DNA from: Bacteriovoracia bacterium
GTDB lineage: Bacteria > Bdellovibrionota > Bacteriovoracia > Bacteriovoracales > Bacteriovoracaceae
Reading direction: 5' to 3'
DNA length: 64,000 nucleotides
Assembly (NCBI GenBank): GCA_030431635.1
Contig: JAUIIL010000004.1
Span: 62,001 to 126,000, forward strand
A program made the position numbers and the translations under genes. Each line of letters begins with the position of its first letter. Positions within the stretch are counted from its first letter, which is position 1. Shown piece by piece: positions 36,555-44,763 of this stretch. Under the pieces are notes generated by a model. The model was not told where the DNA came from, ran no database searches, and saw only the letters and a program-made list of their open reading frames with translations.

Positions 36555-38621
36555 ATGAGATTGATTTTATTGAGTTTGTACATGATGTCATCTATCACTG
36601 CAGCAGTCGCACAAACTGGCTTTGATAATGATTTCAACCCTTTACCAGAGTCGTCGCCAGCTCCTGCCAATGTGGGAAGTGGTGGTGTTCAGTTAAATGA
36701 AATACCTATTGCTCTTTCGAGTCGATGCCAATCGGTTTTGTTACGAGGAGCCAGTGATTATTCTAACACTGCTTTTTTGATGCCACAGGCCCAAGTCGCT
36801 GTTGATGAGTTTAACGAAAATCTTATTGAAGCAGTCAAAATCAAAGGAACTGATAAATATAATTTAAGAATTACAATGTCTTTCGCAGAAGTTATTCAGG
36901 ACATGCTCTCAGAAAACTCAATTGCATCAAAAGTTGTTGGTTGTGACTATGAAGCCATTAAATTTAGGGCCAACAACCACCCAACTGTGAATGGGGATAT
37001 TAAAACGATTGCGACTCTTCCTGTAAGTAATATGTTTTTTGAATTCAATCTCAATGGAAAAGTTTTTAAAGATAGACTTGGGACAGATGAAACAAACAGT
37101 CTTGATTATCTAAAGAAAGAAAATATTTTAGAATTTGAAGTCACTCAAGAGGACTTGGATGATTTTCTTGAACTTGTGAACGGCCAAATTGGGCTTAACA
37201 TGGTTATCGATGTGAATTTTACGGCCAAAAGAAAAGTTGGAGGAGTTCAAGTTGTTGTTGATAACAAGGCTATTGCAAATGATATTGAAGGAAAACTGGG
37301 GATTAATGTTGATTCTAAAACTCTTCCTAAAAAAATAGCGGCAGCTGATTTAAGAGCAGCTATTGCTTCAAGTATTAATAGTTCAAATGTTCAAATTATC
37401 GTTGAAGGTGGAGCAAGAGAGAGAAGCCAATTTTTTGAGATATCTCAACGGATTTTAATGGGAGTTTTAAGAAATGGTGGACTCGGAGCAAGTTCAGGTC
37501 TTGATATGGGATATGGTGGGGACTACGACCCATATACTGGTGGCTATGGAACAGGAACAAGTTCTGAAACAACAATTGATAAATGGAGAAGAAATAGAAA
37601 AGGTAGTATTTTTGGTGGAGGAAGCCAGCTTCCATGTGACCCAATGGTAAATGACTGTAGTGGAATGCCGCCAGCTGATAGTGGGGCTGTTGTTGATGCT
37701 AAGGCTTTTCTTGCTTCACTCAGAGATCAGAAGAACCTTGCTTTCAAGTATGACATCATGGGAGATTCAGAAATTTTCTCTTACAGAACAGACTCTCATA
37801 TGAAACTTAATTTGGGAGATCTTGATTTAAGAAGAGCTCGTTTTTCAACAACTGGACCTAAGAGCTTACCTTGGGCCCTTAAAGCAGGAGAGAGTTTTAC
37901 TTTCTTTTTAAATAAAAAAGTTGTGAACAAAATAGATTACGTGAAGAGAAAGAATTACTTTAACAAGTCAGATATTATGAATAATGACGGTCTTAAAGAT
38001 ATCTTTGAAGTTTTAAAAACGGTTGATGACAGTAAAATTGATATTGTGAAAGAACTCAATGAGGAAAAAGCAGTTTTTAACTGGTCAAAGCGCTATATGG
38101 TTAACCTTTATCCTTCACTTCCGTTAATGTTTCCTGCAAGAGTAAAAGGTCAGTACTACTGGGGTGCTTATACTTATGAAATTCAATCAAGAAGAGTCCT
38201 TGATAAGAGTTTTAGAGTTAATTCAGTAACAGAGCTTGAAGGACTTCCATTAAAGTTTGCCTTCTCTAAACTTGGTGGGGATGCTAACCAGTTTCCATTA
38301 AAGAAAATGATGCAACCAAATAAATATTTCTCACTACACTTTGATGACTTCACAGGAGCAGTCACAATCAAAGCAAAAAGAACACTTGGAACCATCACTG
38401 TCTTTAACGAAGGAGAGAACCAAGTTATTCCAAGACTTGAATTAACTTCAGGTTATTTTCAAGAGTATAAAGGAACACAATCAAGCTCTTTTGAAGAAGA
38501 AGAGCAGTTTAGAGGAAAGTTTCCAACTCAAGAAGAAATTATTGAAATAACAATGTCTAGAGACTTTGAGTTTTATGATGATGAAGAGGATGATTTTTTA
38601 GGAAACGTCCTACCTTTTTAA
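36555..38621 (+). CDS. Large exported protein of unknown function
   Basis: 688 residues with a Sec signal peptide (MRLILLSLYMMSSITAAVAQ). The N-terminal half looks alpha/beta and includes a predicted repeat-like region with LEFEVTQEDLDDFLELVNGQ. A Gly/Tyr-rich linker sits near residues 310-340 (GLDMGYGGDYDPYTGGYG), followed by a four-residue-spaced Cys pair (PCDPMVNDCSG). A beta-rich C-terminal half ends in a very acidic tail (FEFYDDEEDDFLG). GAGGAGAG precedes the ATG, so expression may be strong, and a long hairpin terminator follows. No family recognised; surface or periplasmic location inferred. Confidence 0.8.
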   Translation: MRLILLSLYMMSSITAAVAQTGFDNDFNPLPESSPAPANVGSGGVQLNEIPIALSSRCQSVLLRGASDYSNTAFLMPQAQVAVDEFNENLIEAVKIKGTDKYNLRITMSFAEVIQDMLSENSIASKVVGCDYEAIKFRANNHPTVNGDIKTIATLPVSNMFFEFNLNGKVFKDRLGTDETNSLDYLKKENILEFEVTQEDLDDFLELVNGQIGLNMVIDVNFTAKRKVGGVQVVVDNKAIANDIEGKLGINVDSKTLPKKIAAADLRAAIASSINSSNVQIIVEGGARERSQFFEISQRILMGVLRNGGLGASSGLDMGYGGDYDPYTGGYGTGTSSETTIDKWRRNRKGSIFGGGSQLPCDPMVNDCSGMPPADSGAVVDAKAFLASLRDQKNLAFKYDIMGDSEIFSYRTDSHMKLNLGDLDLRRARFSTTGPKSLPWALKAGESFTFFLNKKVVNKIDYVKRKNYFNKSDIMNNDGLKDIFEVLKTVDDSKIDIVKELNEEKAVFNWSKRYMVNLYPSLPLMFPARVKGQYYWGAYTYEIQSRRVLDKSFRVNSVTELEGLPLKFAFSKLGGDANQFPLKKMMQPNKYFSLHFDDFTGAVTIKAKRTLGTITVFNEGENQVIPRLELTSGYFQEYKGTQSSSFEEEEQFRGKFPTQEEIIEITMSRDFEFYDDEEDDFLGNVLPF

Positions 38622-38626
38622 ATAAT

Positions 38627-38667
38627 AAAAGATGCCATGAGTAGAAAAGTGTCTCATGGCATCTTTT
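38627..38667. terminator. Bidirectional intrinsic terminator
   Basis: Perfect 15-bp inverted repeat, AAAAGATGCCATGAG with CTCATGGCATCTTTT, separated by 11 bases. The right arm overlaps the last codons and stop of the convergent DsbA-family gene. Confidence 0.85.
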
Positions 38668-39316
38668 GTCTTGCTGCCGAAGCTGTCTTCTCTCTTAATA
38701 TTTCATATTTTTTATAATCAAGCAGATCCTGACCTTTAACAACGCTTAATAGATCATGAATAGAGTCATTGCCCCAAAAAACTTCCTTCTTGTAAACAAA
38801 GGATGGGACTCCAAAAATTCCTTTCTCTATCGCTTCTTGAGTATTCTCTTTTAAAGCCTTTTTATTTTCTCTAAGAAAAGTATTTTCTAAAAGATCGCTT
38901 CCAGGTAATCCTGCCTGATTTAAAACTTTCTCTATTTCTTCTGGATTTCCTAAATCAATTCCTTGAGTCCATCCTGCTTTCCATATAGTATCGATGACTT
39001 TTTCTTGCCATTGTCCGGAGGTACTCTTTAAGGCCAGTCTTAAAACATAAAGGGGGTTAAATGGATGAAACTTCGGTGTTGTGAACTCGATATTATTTTT
39101 GGCTGCATACCTGAGGCATGTACGAAAAAGAGCATCTCGTTTAGGAATAATTTCTGCAGGACCTTTTTGTCCGTAATGATTAAGAATTCCAGCAAGTAAC
39201 ACTGGCTTGATTGTGAAGTTGAGATCATGCTCTTTTTTTAACTGAGGAAGTTGTAACCAAGCAAAATAGGAATAAGGGGATATAAAATCGAAATAAAACT
39301 CAATAGTCTGGGCCAT
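38654..39316 (-). CDS. DsbA-family oxidoreductase, 2-hydroxychromene-2-carboxylate isomerase-like
   Basis: Cytoplasmic thioredoxin-fold protein of the HCCA isomerase / kappa-class GST-like group. The 220 residues have no signal peptide and begin with TIEFYFDFISPYSYFAW, where Ser stands where DsbA has its first active-site Cys; the LLAGILNHYG, HPFNPLYVLRL and GVFGVPSFVY (cis-Pro) motifs follow. ATG at 39316 has GGAG 6 bases upstream and was chosen over an in-frame Met four codons earlier. Its C-terminal codons form one arm of the terminator at 38627-38667. Activity likely glutathione-dependent; the physiological substrate is unknown. Confidence 0.9.
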   Translation of the reverse strand: MAQTIEFYFDFISPYSYFAWLQLPQLKKEHDLNFTIKPVLLAGILNHYGQKGPAEIIPKRDALFRTCLRYAAKNNIEFTTPKFHPFNPLYVLRLALKSTSGQWQEKVIDTIWKAGWTQGIDLGNPEEIEKVLNQAGLPGSDLLENTFLRENKKALKENTQEAIEKGIFGVPSFVYKKEVFWGNDSIHDLLSVVKGQDLLDYKKYEILREKTASAARQKMP

Positions 39317-39377
39317 AAATAACTCCATGATTTTAGGGAATATTATACTTTTATCTGACTGAGAGTGAAGGTTTTAG

Positions 39378-39406
39378 TTGAAAAATATTTTGCTACGCGC
39401 TATAAT
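39378..39406 (+). promoter_or_regulatory. Near-consensus sigma70 promoter
   Basis: TTGAAA (39378-39383), 17-base spacer, perfect TATAAT (39401-39406). It is the best promoter match I see in the window. Predicted start near 39413 leaves a leader of about 110 bases before the lipoprotein gene. Confidence 0.75.
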
Positions 39407-39412
39407 GCCGTT

Positions 39413-39534
39413 CCATTAATTAACGCAAATATAACCTAGGTAGTCCGTTTCAAGAAGCTGTACGTTTGCTGTCTGTAGGTGGTTTGCATTCCAAGAAACG
39501 ACGTTTCTTCATAGGAGTAGTTATGGGAACTACT
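39413..39534 (+). promoter_or_regulatory. Structured leader of the lipoprotein gene
   Basis: Two tandem hairpins: AAGAAACG/CGTTTCTT (39493-39509) and AGTAGTT/AACTACT (39516-39534). The second hairpin puts part of the AGGAG site in its stem and the ATG at 39523 in its loop. Not recognised as a known riboswitch. Confidence 0.4.
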
Positions 39535-40293
39535 ATCATGAAGAACTCTCTTTATTTTTGTTTCGTTATTTTATTTGTTGGTTGCGGAAATCCTGTTTTG
39601 CGAGATTTCCAAGCGAAGCCCATCACCGAAGATGATGGAAGTGTTGCTGTTGAAATTTCCTCTGAGTTTAATGTGGGGGGAGCGTCTCTGCCAGTTTTGA
39701 ATCTCCCTATTAAGCATCCTAAAAAAGGTTATGAAATAGGAGTTCTTACAACAGATGGAAAACGAGTAAAACTAAAAATTAATCTCTCTGAAATTGCTCC
39801 TTTGCAATCAGTTTTAGGAACCCTTCCCAATGGAACGGCCATTCCTTTTGCGAGTTCAAATGAAGTTGTGGCCATCCCTGTAGGAGGAAAAGGAATCTTT
39901 ATCTACGCCTCTTGGGTAGAAAATGATGTTGTTTTAGGTTTTTCGATTCCTCTAAAAGCTCTAGACGCCATTGGACAAAAAGTGGGAAGTATTAATTTAA
40001 TGCCAAGATTTACTTTAAATAAGTTTACCGGAGCTGCGGGTACTTACTTTAGTCAGCAAGCAGGTTCTAATGGGATTGCTTTATTTGCAAATCTAGGAGG
40101 GCTTTTTGCTCAAGAGAAACTAAGTGAAATGTACTATTTAACTGAGGCTTCTTACTTTGTTAAGGAGAGTCTCTCTGACTCAGAAGAAAAAATTGAAGTT
40201 ACAGGACAGGTGCCTTCTAGCAAGACGGAGAAAACAATTGCGAAGGGGATACAGGCCTTAAGTCAAAGAAAAGAAAATCTCACCATCGATTAA
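39523..40293 (+). CDS. Lipoprotein of unknown function
   Basis: A type II signal peptide with lipobox LFVGC near residue 24 gives an acylated N-terminal Cys after processing. The remaining 230 residues look mostly beta (GAVLTTDGKRVKLK-like strands, AIPFASSNEVVAIPVGG) with a short helical Lys/Glu-rich end. ATG at 39523 has AGGAG 6 bases upstream; the internal ATG at 39538 (MKNSLYFC) also gives a good lipoprotein signal and could be the true start. Preceded by a very strong promoter and a structured leader, followed by a strong terminator. No family recognised. Confidence 0.78.
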   Translation: MGTTIMKNSLYFCFVILFVGCGNPVLRDFQAKPITEDDGSVAVEISSEFNVGGASLPVLNLPIKHPKKGYEIGVLTTDGKRVKLKINLSEIAPLQSVLGTLPNGTAIPFASSNEVVAIPVGGKGIFIYASWVENDVVLGFSIPLKALDAIGQKVGSINLMPRFTLNKFTGAAGTYFSQQAGSNGIALFANLGGLFAQEKLSEMYYLTEASYFVKESLSDSEEKIEVTGQVPSSKTEKTIAKGIQALSQRKENLTID

Positions 40294-40325
40294 AAAAAAA
40301 GGGCCTCAATTTGAGGCCCTTTTTA
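40294..40325. terminator. Bidirectional intrinsic terminator
   Basis: GGGCCTCA/TGAGGCCC stem with A-run upstream and T-run downstream, between the convergent lipoprotein and rpsU genes, serving both. Confidence 0.9.
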
Positions 40326-40328
40326 TTT

Positions 40329-40565
40329 CTATATTTTTTTTGAAAATCGAACATTTTTGCTGAGAGCTTTTTTTCTTCTTTTCTCCGCAGCTTCATTCTT
40401 CTCTTTTAGCCTCACGGAGGGTTTCGCATAGGCTTCACGCTTACGGTACTCTTTAACGATGCCGTAGTTATCACACATTCTCTTGAATTTTCTGAGAACC
40501 CTATCAATAGGAACTCCGTCACCAATTTCAATATAAATATTGTGTTTGTCTTTACTTTTAGCCAT
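40329..40565 (-). CDS. rpsU: 30S ribosomal protein S21
   Basis: Small-subunit ribosomal protein that helps mRNA engagement at initiation. 78 residues with the S21 pattern: short acidic start, then [24 protein letters not shown] and a strongly basic C-terminus ([14 protein letters not shown]). It is monocistronic here, not in the common rpsU-dnaG-rpoD arrangement. A good promoter ends only 8 bases before the ATG and no Shine-Dalgarno sequence fits between, so the mRNA may be leaderless. Confidence 0.95.
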   Translation of the reverse strand: MAKSKDKHNIYIEIGDGVPIDRVLRKFKRMCDNYGIVKEYRKREAYAKPSVRLKEKNEAAEKRRKKALSKNVRFSKKI

Positions 40566-40573
40566 GCCAAATT

Positions 40574-40602
40574 ATCATACACGATATTACCTTCCATCTC
40601 AA
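40574..40602 (-). promoter_or_regulatory. Sigma70-type promoter abutting rpsU
   Basis: On the minus strand TTGAGA (40602-40597), 17-base spacer, TATGAT (40579-40574). Initiation 6-8 bases further falls at or next to the rpsU ATG (40565). Confidence 0.6.
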
Positions 40603-40619
40603 ACAAGAAAAAAATTTCT

Positions 40620-41600
40620 TTAAGAAAAAGGATGATAGTCGAGGTCAAGCCATATCTGAAGAGGGTAATGATCTGAGGGAGCATCGAGCTTTTCATCTAT
40701 ATTTTGCGGAAGGTCATAAACAGGGCCATCTAAGCGTTGAAAACTTAAAAAGTGAGAGTTTTTGTCATCTATCATGGGAATAAACTTTTTCTCTAAAAAG
40801 AAATAATCAAGTTGCTGGAAAAAAATTTTATGTGACTTATCAAAATAAAGGTAACTAAACCTTTGTGCTTGAGGGAGATTGACAAGTTCTGTAATATCCT
40901 CAAGTTCTGTTGTTTGATAAATAGATTCAAACTCAGGTTCGGTATCAAAACGTCCTGCAATTCCATTAAAGTCACCAGCAAGAATAATAGGAATTTTAGG
41001 GTATTGAATTTTAAGCTCTTGGTAGATTTCAACTAAGCTCTTTAGTTCAGCTTCCCGCCTCGCACGGCCTTCAATATCTTTTCCCTCTTTATCAAGTTTA
41101 GATTTGAGATGAACAAGTAAAGAGATGAACCAAACTTTTTTATTTTCATCTAAAAGTCTTAGCTCTAAGACGTCTCGAGAAAACTTGAGCGATTTATTCG
41201 TTTTATCATTCTGGTAATTAAAATGAATCTCTCTTTCTTTATAGGATTGTATTTGAGCTTCAAAGGGAAGGTCTTTTTTTACGAGATAGCCAAGATCAAT
41301 TCCTCGGTCAGAGTTTCCTTCAATGATGAATTCATTAAACTTATTGTCTAAGAAATGACGGTTGAAATTTTCTAAGCTCTCTGGGCCACCAACTTCAGTT
41401 AAAAGAATAACGTCAGGATCTGAAACAAGGATAGTCGCAGCAAGCTCCATTGTTTTTTTGAGGGATTTATTTGGGTAGATACTGGAGCTATAGCTTTGCC
41501 AAGTGGCTTCATCTATTTTATCAAAGGATTTACCATCATATTTATCAAGAAAAATAAAAAGATCTTGAACATTATGAAGGTAAAACTTTATTCTTTTCAT
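40620..41600 (-). CDS. Endonuclease/exonuclease/phosphatase-family protein
   Basis: Cytoplasmic metal-dependent phosphodiesterase fold, 326 residues, no signal peptide. Motifs of the family: LHNVQDLF (first Asn), DVILLTEVGG (metal Glu near 68), ILAGDFNG (Asp/Asn pair) and the terminal APSDHYPL (Asp-His catalytic pair). Family members act on DNA, RNA, inositol phosphates or sphingomyelin, and the motifs do not discriminate. It is the last gene of a three-gene minus-strand set (DoxX, rhodanese, this) with gaps of 11 and 9 bases. Cellular role unknown. Confidence 0.85.
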   Translation of the reverse strand: MKRIKFYLHNVQDLFIFLDKYDGKSFDKIDEATWQSYSSSIYPNKSLKKTMELAATILVSDPDVILLTEVGGPESLENFNRHFLDNKFNEFIIEGNSDRGIDLGYLVKKDLPFEAQIQSYKEREIHFNYQNDKTNKSLKFSRDVLELRLLDENKKVWFISLLVHLKSKLDKEGKDIEGRARREAELKSLVEIYQELKIQYPKIPIILAGDFNGIAGRFDTEPEFESIYQTTELEDITELVNLPQAQRFSYLYFDKSHKIFFQQLDYFFLEKKFIPMIDDKNSHFLSFQRLDGPVYDLPQNIDEKLDAPSDHYPLQIWLDLDYHPFS

Positions 41601-41609
41601 AAGACATTT

Positions 41610-41930
41610 CTAGTAAGTAGGGATATTAGAGTCAATCTGCGTTGACCAAGAGTGAATTCCTCCAACTAAATTCTTGACGTTATCAAAGCCTTCTTCAATC
41701 AGTAAGTAAGCGGCCCTGGCACTTCTACCACCATGATGACATAAACAAATGATTTCTTTTTTCTTATCTATCTCATTTAATCTATCGGCCAATTCATTGA
41801 GAGGAATAAGAACTCCTCCAATATTAGCGAACTCATATTCATCAGTAGTTCTCACATCAAGTAAGAGGATATTTTCATCATTAAGTCTTTCTTTTAGCTC
41901 AAAAACATCAATTTCAGCGTATTCACTCAT
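41610..41930 (-). CDS. Single-domain rhodanese-like sulfurtransferase
   Basis: Transfers sulfane sulfur or acts as a redox/signalling module in the cytoplasm. 106 residues, the size of a single rhodanese domain, with LLDVRTTDEYEF near the N-terminus and the active-site loop ICLCHHGGRSARA, where the second Cys is the likely catalytic residue. The GlpE/PspE type is the closest class. No signal peptide. Lies 11 bases downstream of the DoxX gene and 9 bases upstream of the phosphodiesterase gene, presumably one operon. Confidence 0.92.
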   Translation of the reverse strand: MSEYAEIDVFELKERLNDENILLLDVRTTDEYEFANIGGVLIPLNELADRLNEIDKKKEIICLCHHGGRSARAAYLLIEEGFDNVKNLVGGIHSWSTQIDSNIPTY

Positions 41931-41941
41931 AAAAAATTACC

Positions 41942-42319
41942 TTATTTTTTAAGAAATTTATCAACAGAGAAATCACCTGCTCCAGTAAAGAACAAGGCCA
42001 TAAAGACAAAGTTATAGAGAAGGGCAAATTCTTTTTTCCCGATGGGATCAGCACTATGAACAATAAAAGCGGCAACGAGCATTGTAATAATGAGAGGAAT
42101 GCTAACAAAACGAGTGAAAATTCCCAACATTAATGCAGCAGCACAAAAAACTTCCGCAAAAACAGCTAAAGCTAAACTTACTTGTCCGCCTAGCCCAATA
42201 GGATCAGGAAAATTAGGAGCTATTTCAGAGAAGTTGACTAGTTTTGACCACCCATGACTAAACAACATGAAACCACCAAAGCCTAACCGAAGAATAAGTA
42301 AACCAATATCTCTTTGCAT
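41942..42319 (-). CDS. DoxX family inner-membrane protein
   Basis: 125 residues with four predicted membrane segments and the DoxX opening ILRLGFGGFMLFSHGWSKL, then LMLGIFTRF and a hydrophobic C-terminus ending FFTGAGDFSVDKFLKK. Family members are linked to redox reactions at the membrane (quinone or thiosulfate oxidation, thiol stress), and pairing with a rhodanese supports a sulfur/redox role, by inference. First gene of the three-gene minus-strand set. AAGGAG stands a few bases before the ATG. Confidence 0.88.
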   Translation of the reverse strand: MQRDIGLLILRLGFGGFMLFSHGWSKLVNFSEIAPNFPDPIGLGGQVSLALAVFAEVFCAAALMLGIFTRFVSIPLIITMLVAAFIVHSADPIGKKEFALLYNFVFMALFFTGAGDFSVDKFLKK

Positions 42320-42405
42320 TTTGCTACTCCTTTTAATATTTTATTTAAACATGAGAGCTGACTTTGTGGCAAGAATTCTACTTATTTTTATGTTAAGGTA
42401 ATTTT

Positions 42406-43938
42406 ATGAAAGATAAAATAATTGAAATTAGAAAAGCGTTGTTAACTGATATTGATGCAATATCAGAAGTTGTTAAAAAATCTTACGGCTCTCTTGGAAC
42501 ATATCCTGCGGATATGATTCGAGGCCAAATCACAAACTTTCCCGATGGTTGTTTGGTTATCACAAGAAAAGATAAGATCATTGCCTATTCGGCTTCACTT
42601 ATTATTTCTGAAGAAAAGGCATTATCTAAACATACTTGGTCTCAAATCACAGGGGGAGGGTATGGAACAACTCATGATGAGGATGGAGATTATCTTTATG
42701 GTTATGAGACATGTGTTGATCCAGAACAAAGAGGGCTTAGGATTGGGCAGAGGATTTATAATGAGAGAAAGCGTATCGTTAAATACTACCAGCTAAAGGG
42801 TATTGTTTTTGGTGGTCGAATTCCTAATTTTCATAAGAAATATAAAAAAGTAAAAAACGCGGATGAATATGTTGAAAAAGTTCTCAACAAAGAAATTCAA
42901 GACCCGACTTTGGGTTTTCATATTAGAAGAGGATTTGAGGTCCTGGGTGTATTGAGTAACTATCTTCCTACAGACCATGAAAGTATGGGTAATGCCGTTC
43001 ACTTGAAATGGGATAATCCTGAGTTTCAAGCCATTCTAGACCCTAAAAGAAATACTTTAAGAGAAAATTCTGTAAGAGTTGTCACTGTTCAATATCAACA
43101 AAGAGCGGTGAAAAACTTTAAAGAGTTCGCTTCCATTGTTGAATATTATGTTGATGTAGCTGGAGATTATAGGGCCGATTTTCTTTTGTTCCCAGAGCTT
43201 TTTACAATGCAACTATTATCTATTGATAACGAGGAAGTTGTTCCAGATGTCGCTATTAAGACAATGACAAAGTATACGAAACAAATAAAAAAACTTTTTC
43301 AGAAACTGGCCATTAATTATAACGTGAATATTATTGCTGGCTCTCATCCGACTGAAGTGGGAGGGAAGATCAGAAATATTTCTTATGTTTGTTTGAGGGA
43401 TGGAAGTATTCATGAACAACATAAGATTCATCCGACTCCAGACGAGAGATATTGGTGGAAAATAGAGGGAGGTGATGAAGTTAAAGTTATTGATACTGAC
43501 TGTGGGCCAATAGGTGTTCTTATTTGTTATGACAGTGAGTTTCCTGAATTAACAAGACACCTTGTTAACCAAGGACTTCAATTTCTTTTTGTTCCCTTTT
43601 TAACTGATAATAGACAAGGCTACTGCCGAGTTAGATATTGTTGTCAGGCCAGAGCAGTAGAAAATCAAATTTATGTTTGTATTGCTGGCAACGTTGGTAA
43701 CTTACCAAGAGTAAAAAACCTTGATATTCAATACGCGCAAAGTGCGATTTTTACTCCATGTGATTTTCCTTTCGCTAAAGACGGGATAGCGGCTGAGGCC
43801 ACTCCCAATGTAGAAATGGTAACTATTGCTGATTTAAGAGTTGATACTTTACTTGAAGCTCGTCTGCGAGGTGCTGTCCAGAATCTCAAGGACAGAAGGC
43901 ATGATCTTTACTCAGTTAAGTGGCATCAAAACGATTAG
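42406..43938 (+). CDS. GNAT acetyltransferase fused to nitrilase-superfamily hydrolase
   Basis: Bifunctional 510-residue cytoplasmic protein. Residues about 5-190 form a GNAT domain with an acetyl-CoA pyrophosphate loop-like DPEQRGLRIGQRIYNERK. Residues about 215-505 form a carbon-nitrogen hydrolase with the Glu-Lys-Cys triad: LLFPELF (Glu), HKIHPTPDE (Lys) and GVLICYDSEFPEL (Cys). This fusion is a recurrent bacterial architecture, but substrates are not established to my knowledge. AAGG precedes the ATG. Separated from the following small gene by 15 bases, so it may head the operon through tesA-like and the ABC genes. Confidence 0.9.
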   Translation: MKDKIIEIRKALLTDIDAISEVVKKSYGSLGTYPADMIRGQITNFPDGCLVITRKDKIIAYSASLIISEEKALSKHTWSQITGGGYGTTHDEDGDYLYGYETCVDPEQRGLRIGQRIYNERKRIVKYYQLKGIVFGGRIPNFHKKYKKVKNADEYVEKVLNKEIQDPTLGFHIRRGFEVLGVLSNYLPTDHESMGNAVHLKWDNPEFQAILDPKRNTLRENSVRVVTVQYQQRAVKNFKEFASIVEYYVDVAGDYRADFLLFPELFTMQLLSIDNEEVVPDVAIKTMTKYTKQIKKLFQKLAINYNVNIIAGSHPTEVGGKIRNISYVCLRDGSIHEQHKIHPTPDERYWWKIEGGDEVKVIDTDCGPIGVLICYDSEFPELTRHLVNQGLQFLFVPFLTDNRQGYCRVRYCCQARAVENQIYVCIAGNVGNLPRVKNLDIQYAQSAIFTPCDFPFAKDGIAAEATPNVEMVTIADLRVDTLLEARLRGAVQNLKDRRHDLYSVKWHQND

Positions 43939-43953
43939 AACCAAGGCATTGAG

Positions 43954-44160
43954 ATGAAATTAGTTTTCTTTTTTTCTTTTTTTCTTTTTAGTTCTCTGGC
44001 CCAAGATATTGGTTACGGATTAAAAGATAATGATGGATTTACTAAGTTTGAAAGAATTGGAATGAACGAAAAAGCCATAGTCGCTTTGAAAAAAAGAATC
44101 GATCAACTTGAAGATAAAGTAAAAAAACTTGAAGCTCTGATAAAAAAGGAAAGTAAGTAA
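43954..44160 (+). CDS. Small exported coiled-coil protein
   Basis: 68 residues: a signal peptide (MKLVFFFSFFLFSSLAQ) and a short mature part ending in a heptad-like coiled coil (ALKKRIDQLEDKVKKLEALIKKE). No lipobox Cys, so unlike Lpp it would not be lipid-anchored. AAGG lies 8 bases before the ATG. The next gene starts at GTG directly after this stop, supporting co-transcription with the TesA-like esterase. Possible trimeric periplasmic adaptor; no family recognised. Confidence 0.72.
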   Translation: MKLVFFFSFFLFSSLAQDIGYGLKDNDGFTKFERIGMNEKAIVALKKRIDQLEDKVKKLEALIKKESK

Positions 44161-44763
44161 GTGTTAAAGTTTTTTCTTCCCTTGCTGTTCGTCTTCTCTT
44201 TACAGGCCAAAGAAGAAAAAGCAACGACCATTCTTTTCCTTGGCGATTCTCTCACCGCTGGGTATGGACTAAAGCAAGAGTTGGCCTTTCCTTCTCTTAT
44301 AGAGAAAAAATTAAATAAAACAAAGAAGAAAGTGAAAGTGATTAATGCTGGAATTAGTGGTTCTACAACAGCAGGCTCTCTTAAGCGTCTAAAGTGGTAC
44401 ATGAAAGCTAAACCTGAGCTTTTATTTCTGGCCCTTGGGGCCAATGATGGACTGCGCGGACTAGATCTAAAACAAAGTCAAAATAATCTAGAAGAGACAA
44501 TTCAATACGCGAATGAAAAAGGTCTTGTTGTTATTCTTGCAGGAATGAAGTTACCACCCAATTATGGAAAAGAATATAGAGAAAAATTTGAGAAGATGTT
44601 CAAGGCCCTTGCTAAAAAGTATAAAGTCGATTTTATTCCTTTTTTGTTAGAAGGAGTTGGTGGAAATCCTGAACTTAATCAAGCTGATGGCATTCATCCC
44701 AATGAGAAAGGTCAAGAAATTATTGCTCAAACTGTTTTGAAAAAATTAAAAGGGCTTTTGTGA
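44161..44763 (+). CDS. tesA: Exported SGNH/GDSL esterase, TesA-like (lysophospholipase L1/thioesterase I)
   Basis: Periplasmic hydrolase of acyl esters or thioesters. 200 residues: signal peptide, then block I FLGDSLTAGYG (nucleophile Ser), a Gly block GISGSTTAG, block III ALGANDGLRG and block V DGIHPNEKG (Asp-His of the triad). This matches E. coli TesA in size and blocks. Gene order tesA, ABC ATPase, large permease matches the conserved tesA-ybbA-ybbP locus. GTG start immediately follows the previous stop; its own stop overlaps the next start as GTGA. Symbol by homology and context. Confidence 0.9.
   Translation: MLKFFLPLLFVFSLQAKEEKATTILFLGDSLTAGYGLKQELAFPSLIEKKLNKTKKKVKVINAGISGSTTAGSLKRLKWYMKAKPELLFLALGANDGLRGLDLKQSQNNLEETIQYANEKGLVVILAGMKLPPNYGKEYREKFEKMFKALAKKYKVDFIPFLLEGVGGNPELNQADGIHPNEKGQEIIAQTVLKKLKGLL

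Noticed and set aside
39413-39522. Reading the lipoprotein leader as a GEMM (cyclic-di-GMP-I) riboswitch
   Set aside because: An ACGCAAA word and GGTAG occur, but the rest of the conserved core is missing and spacing is wrong.
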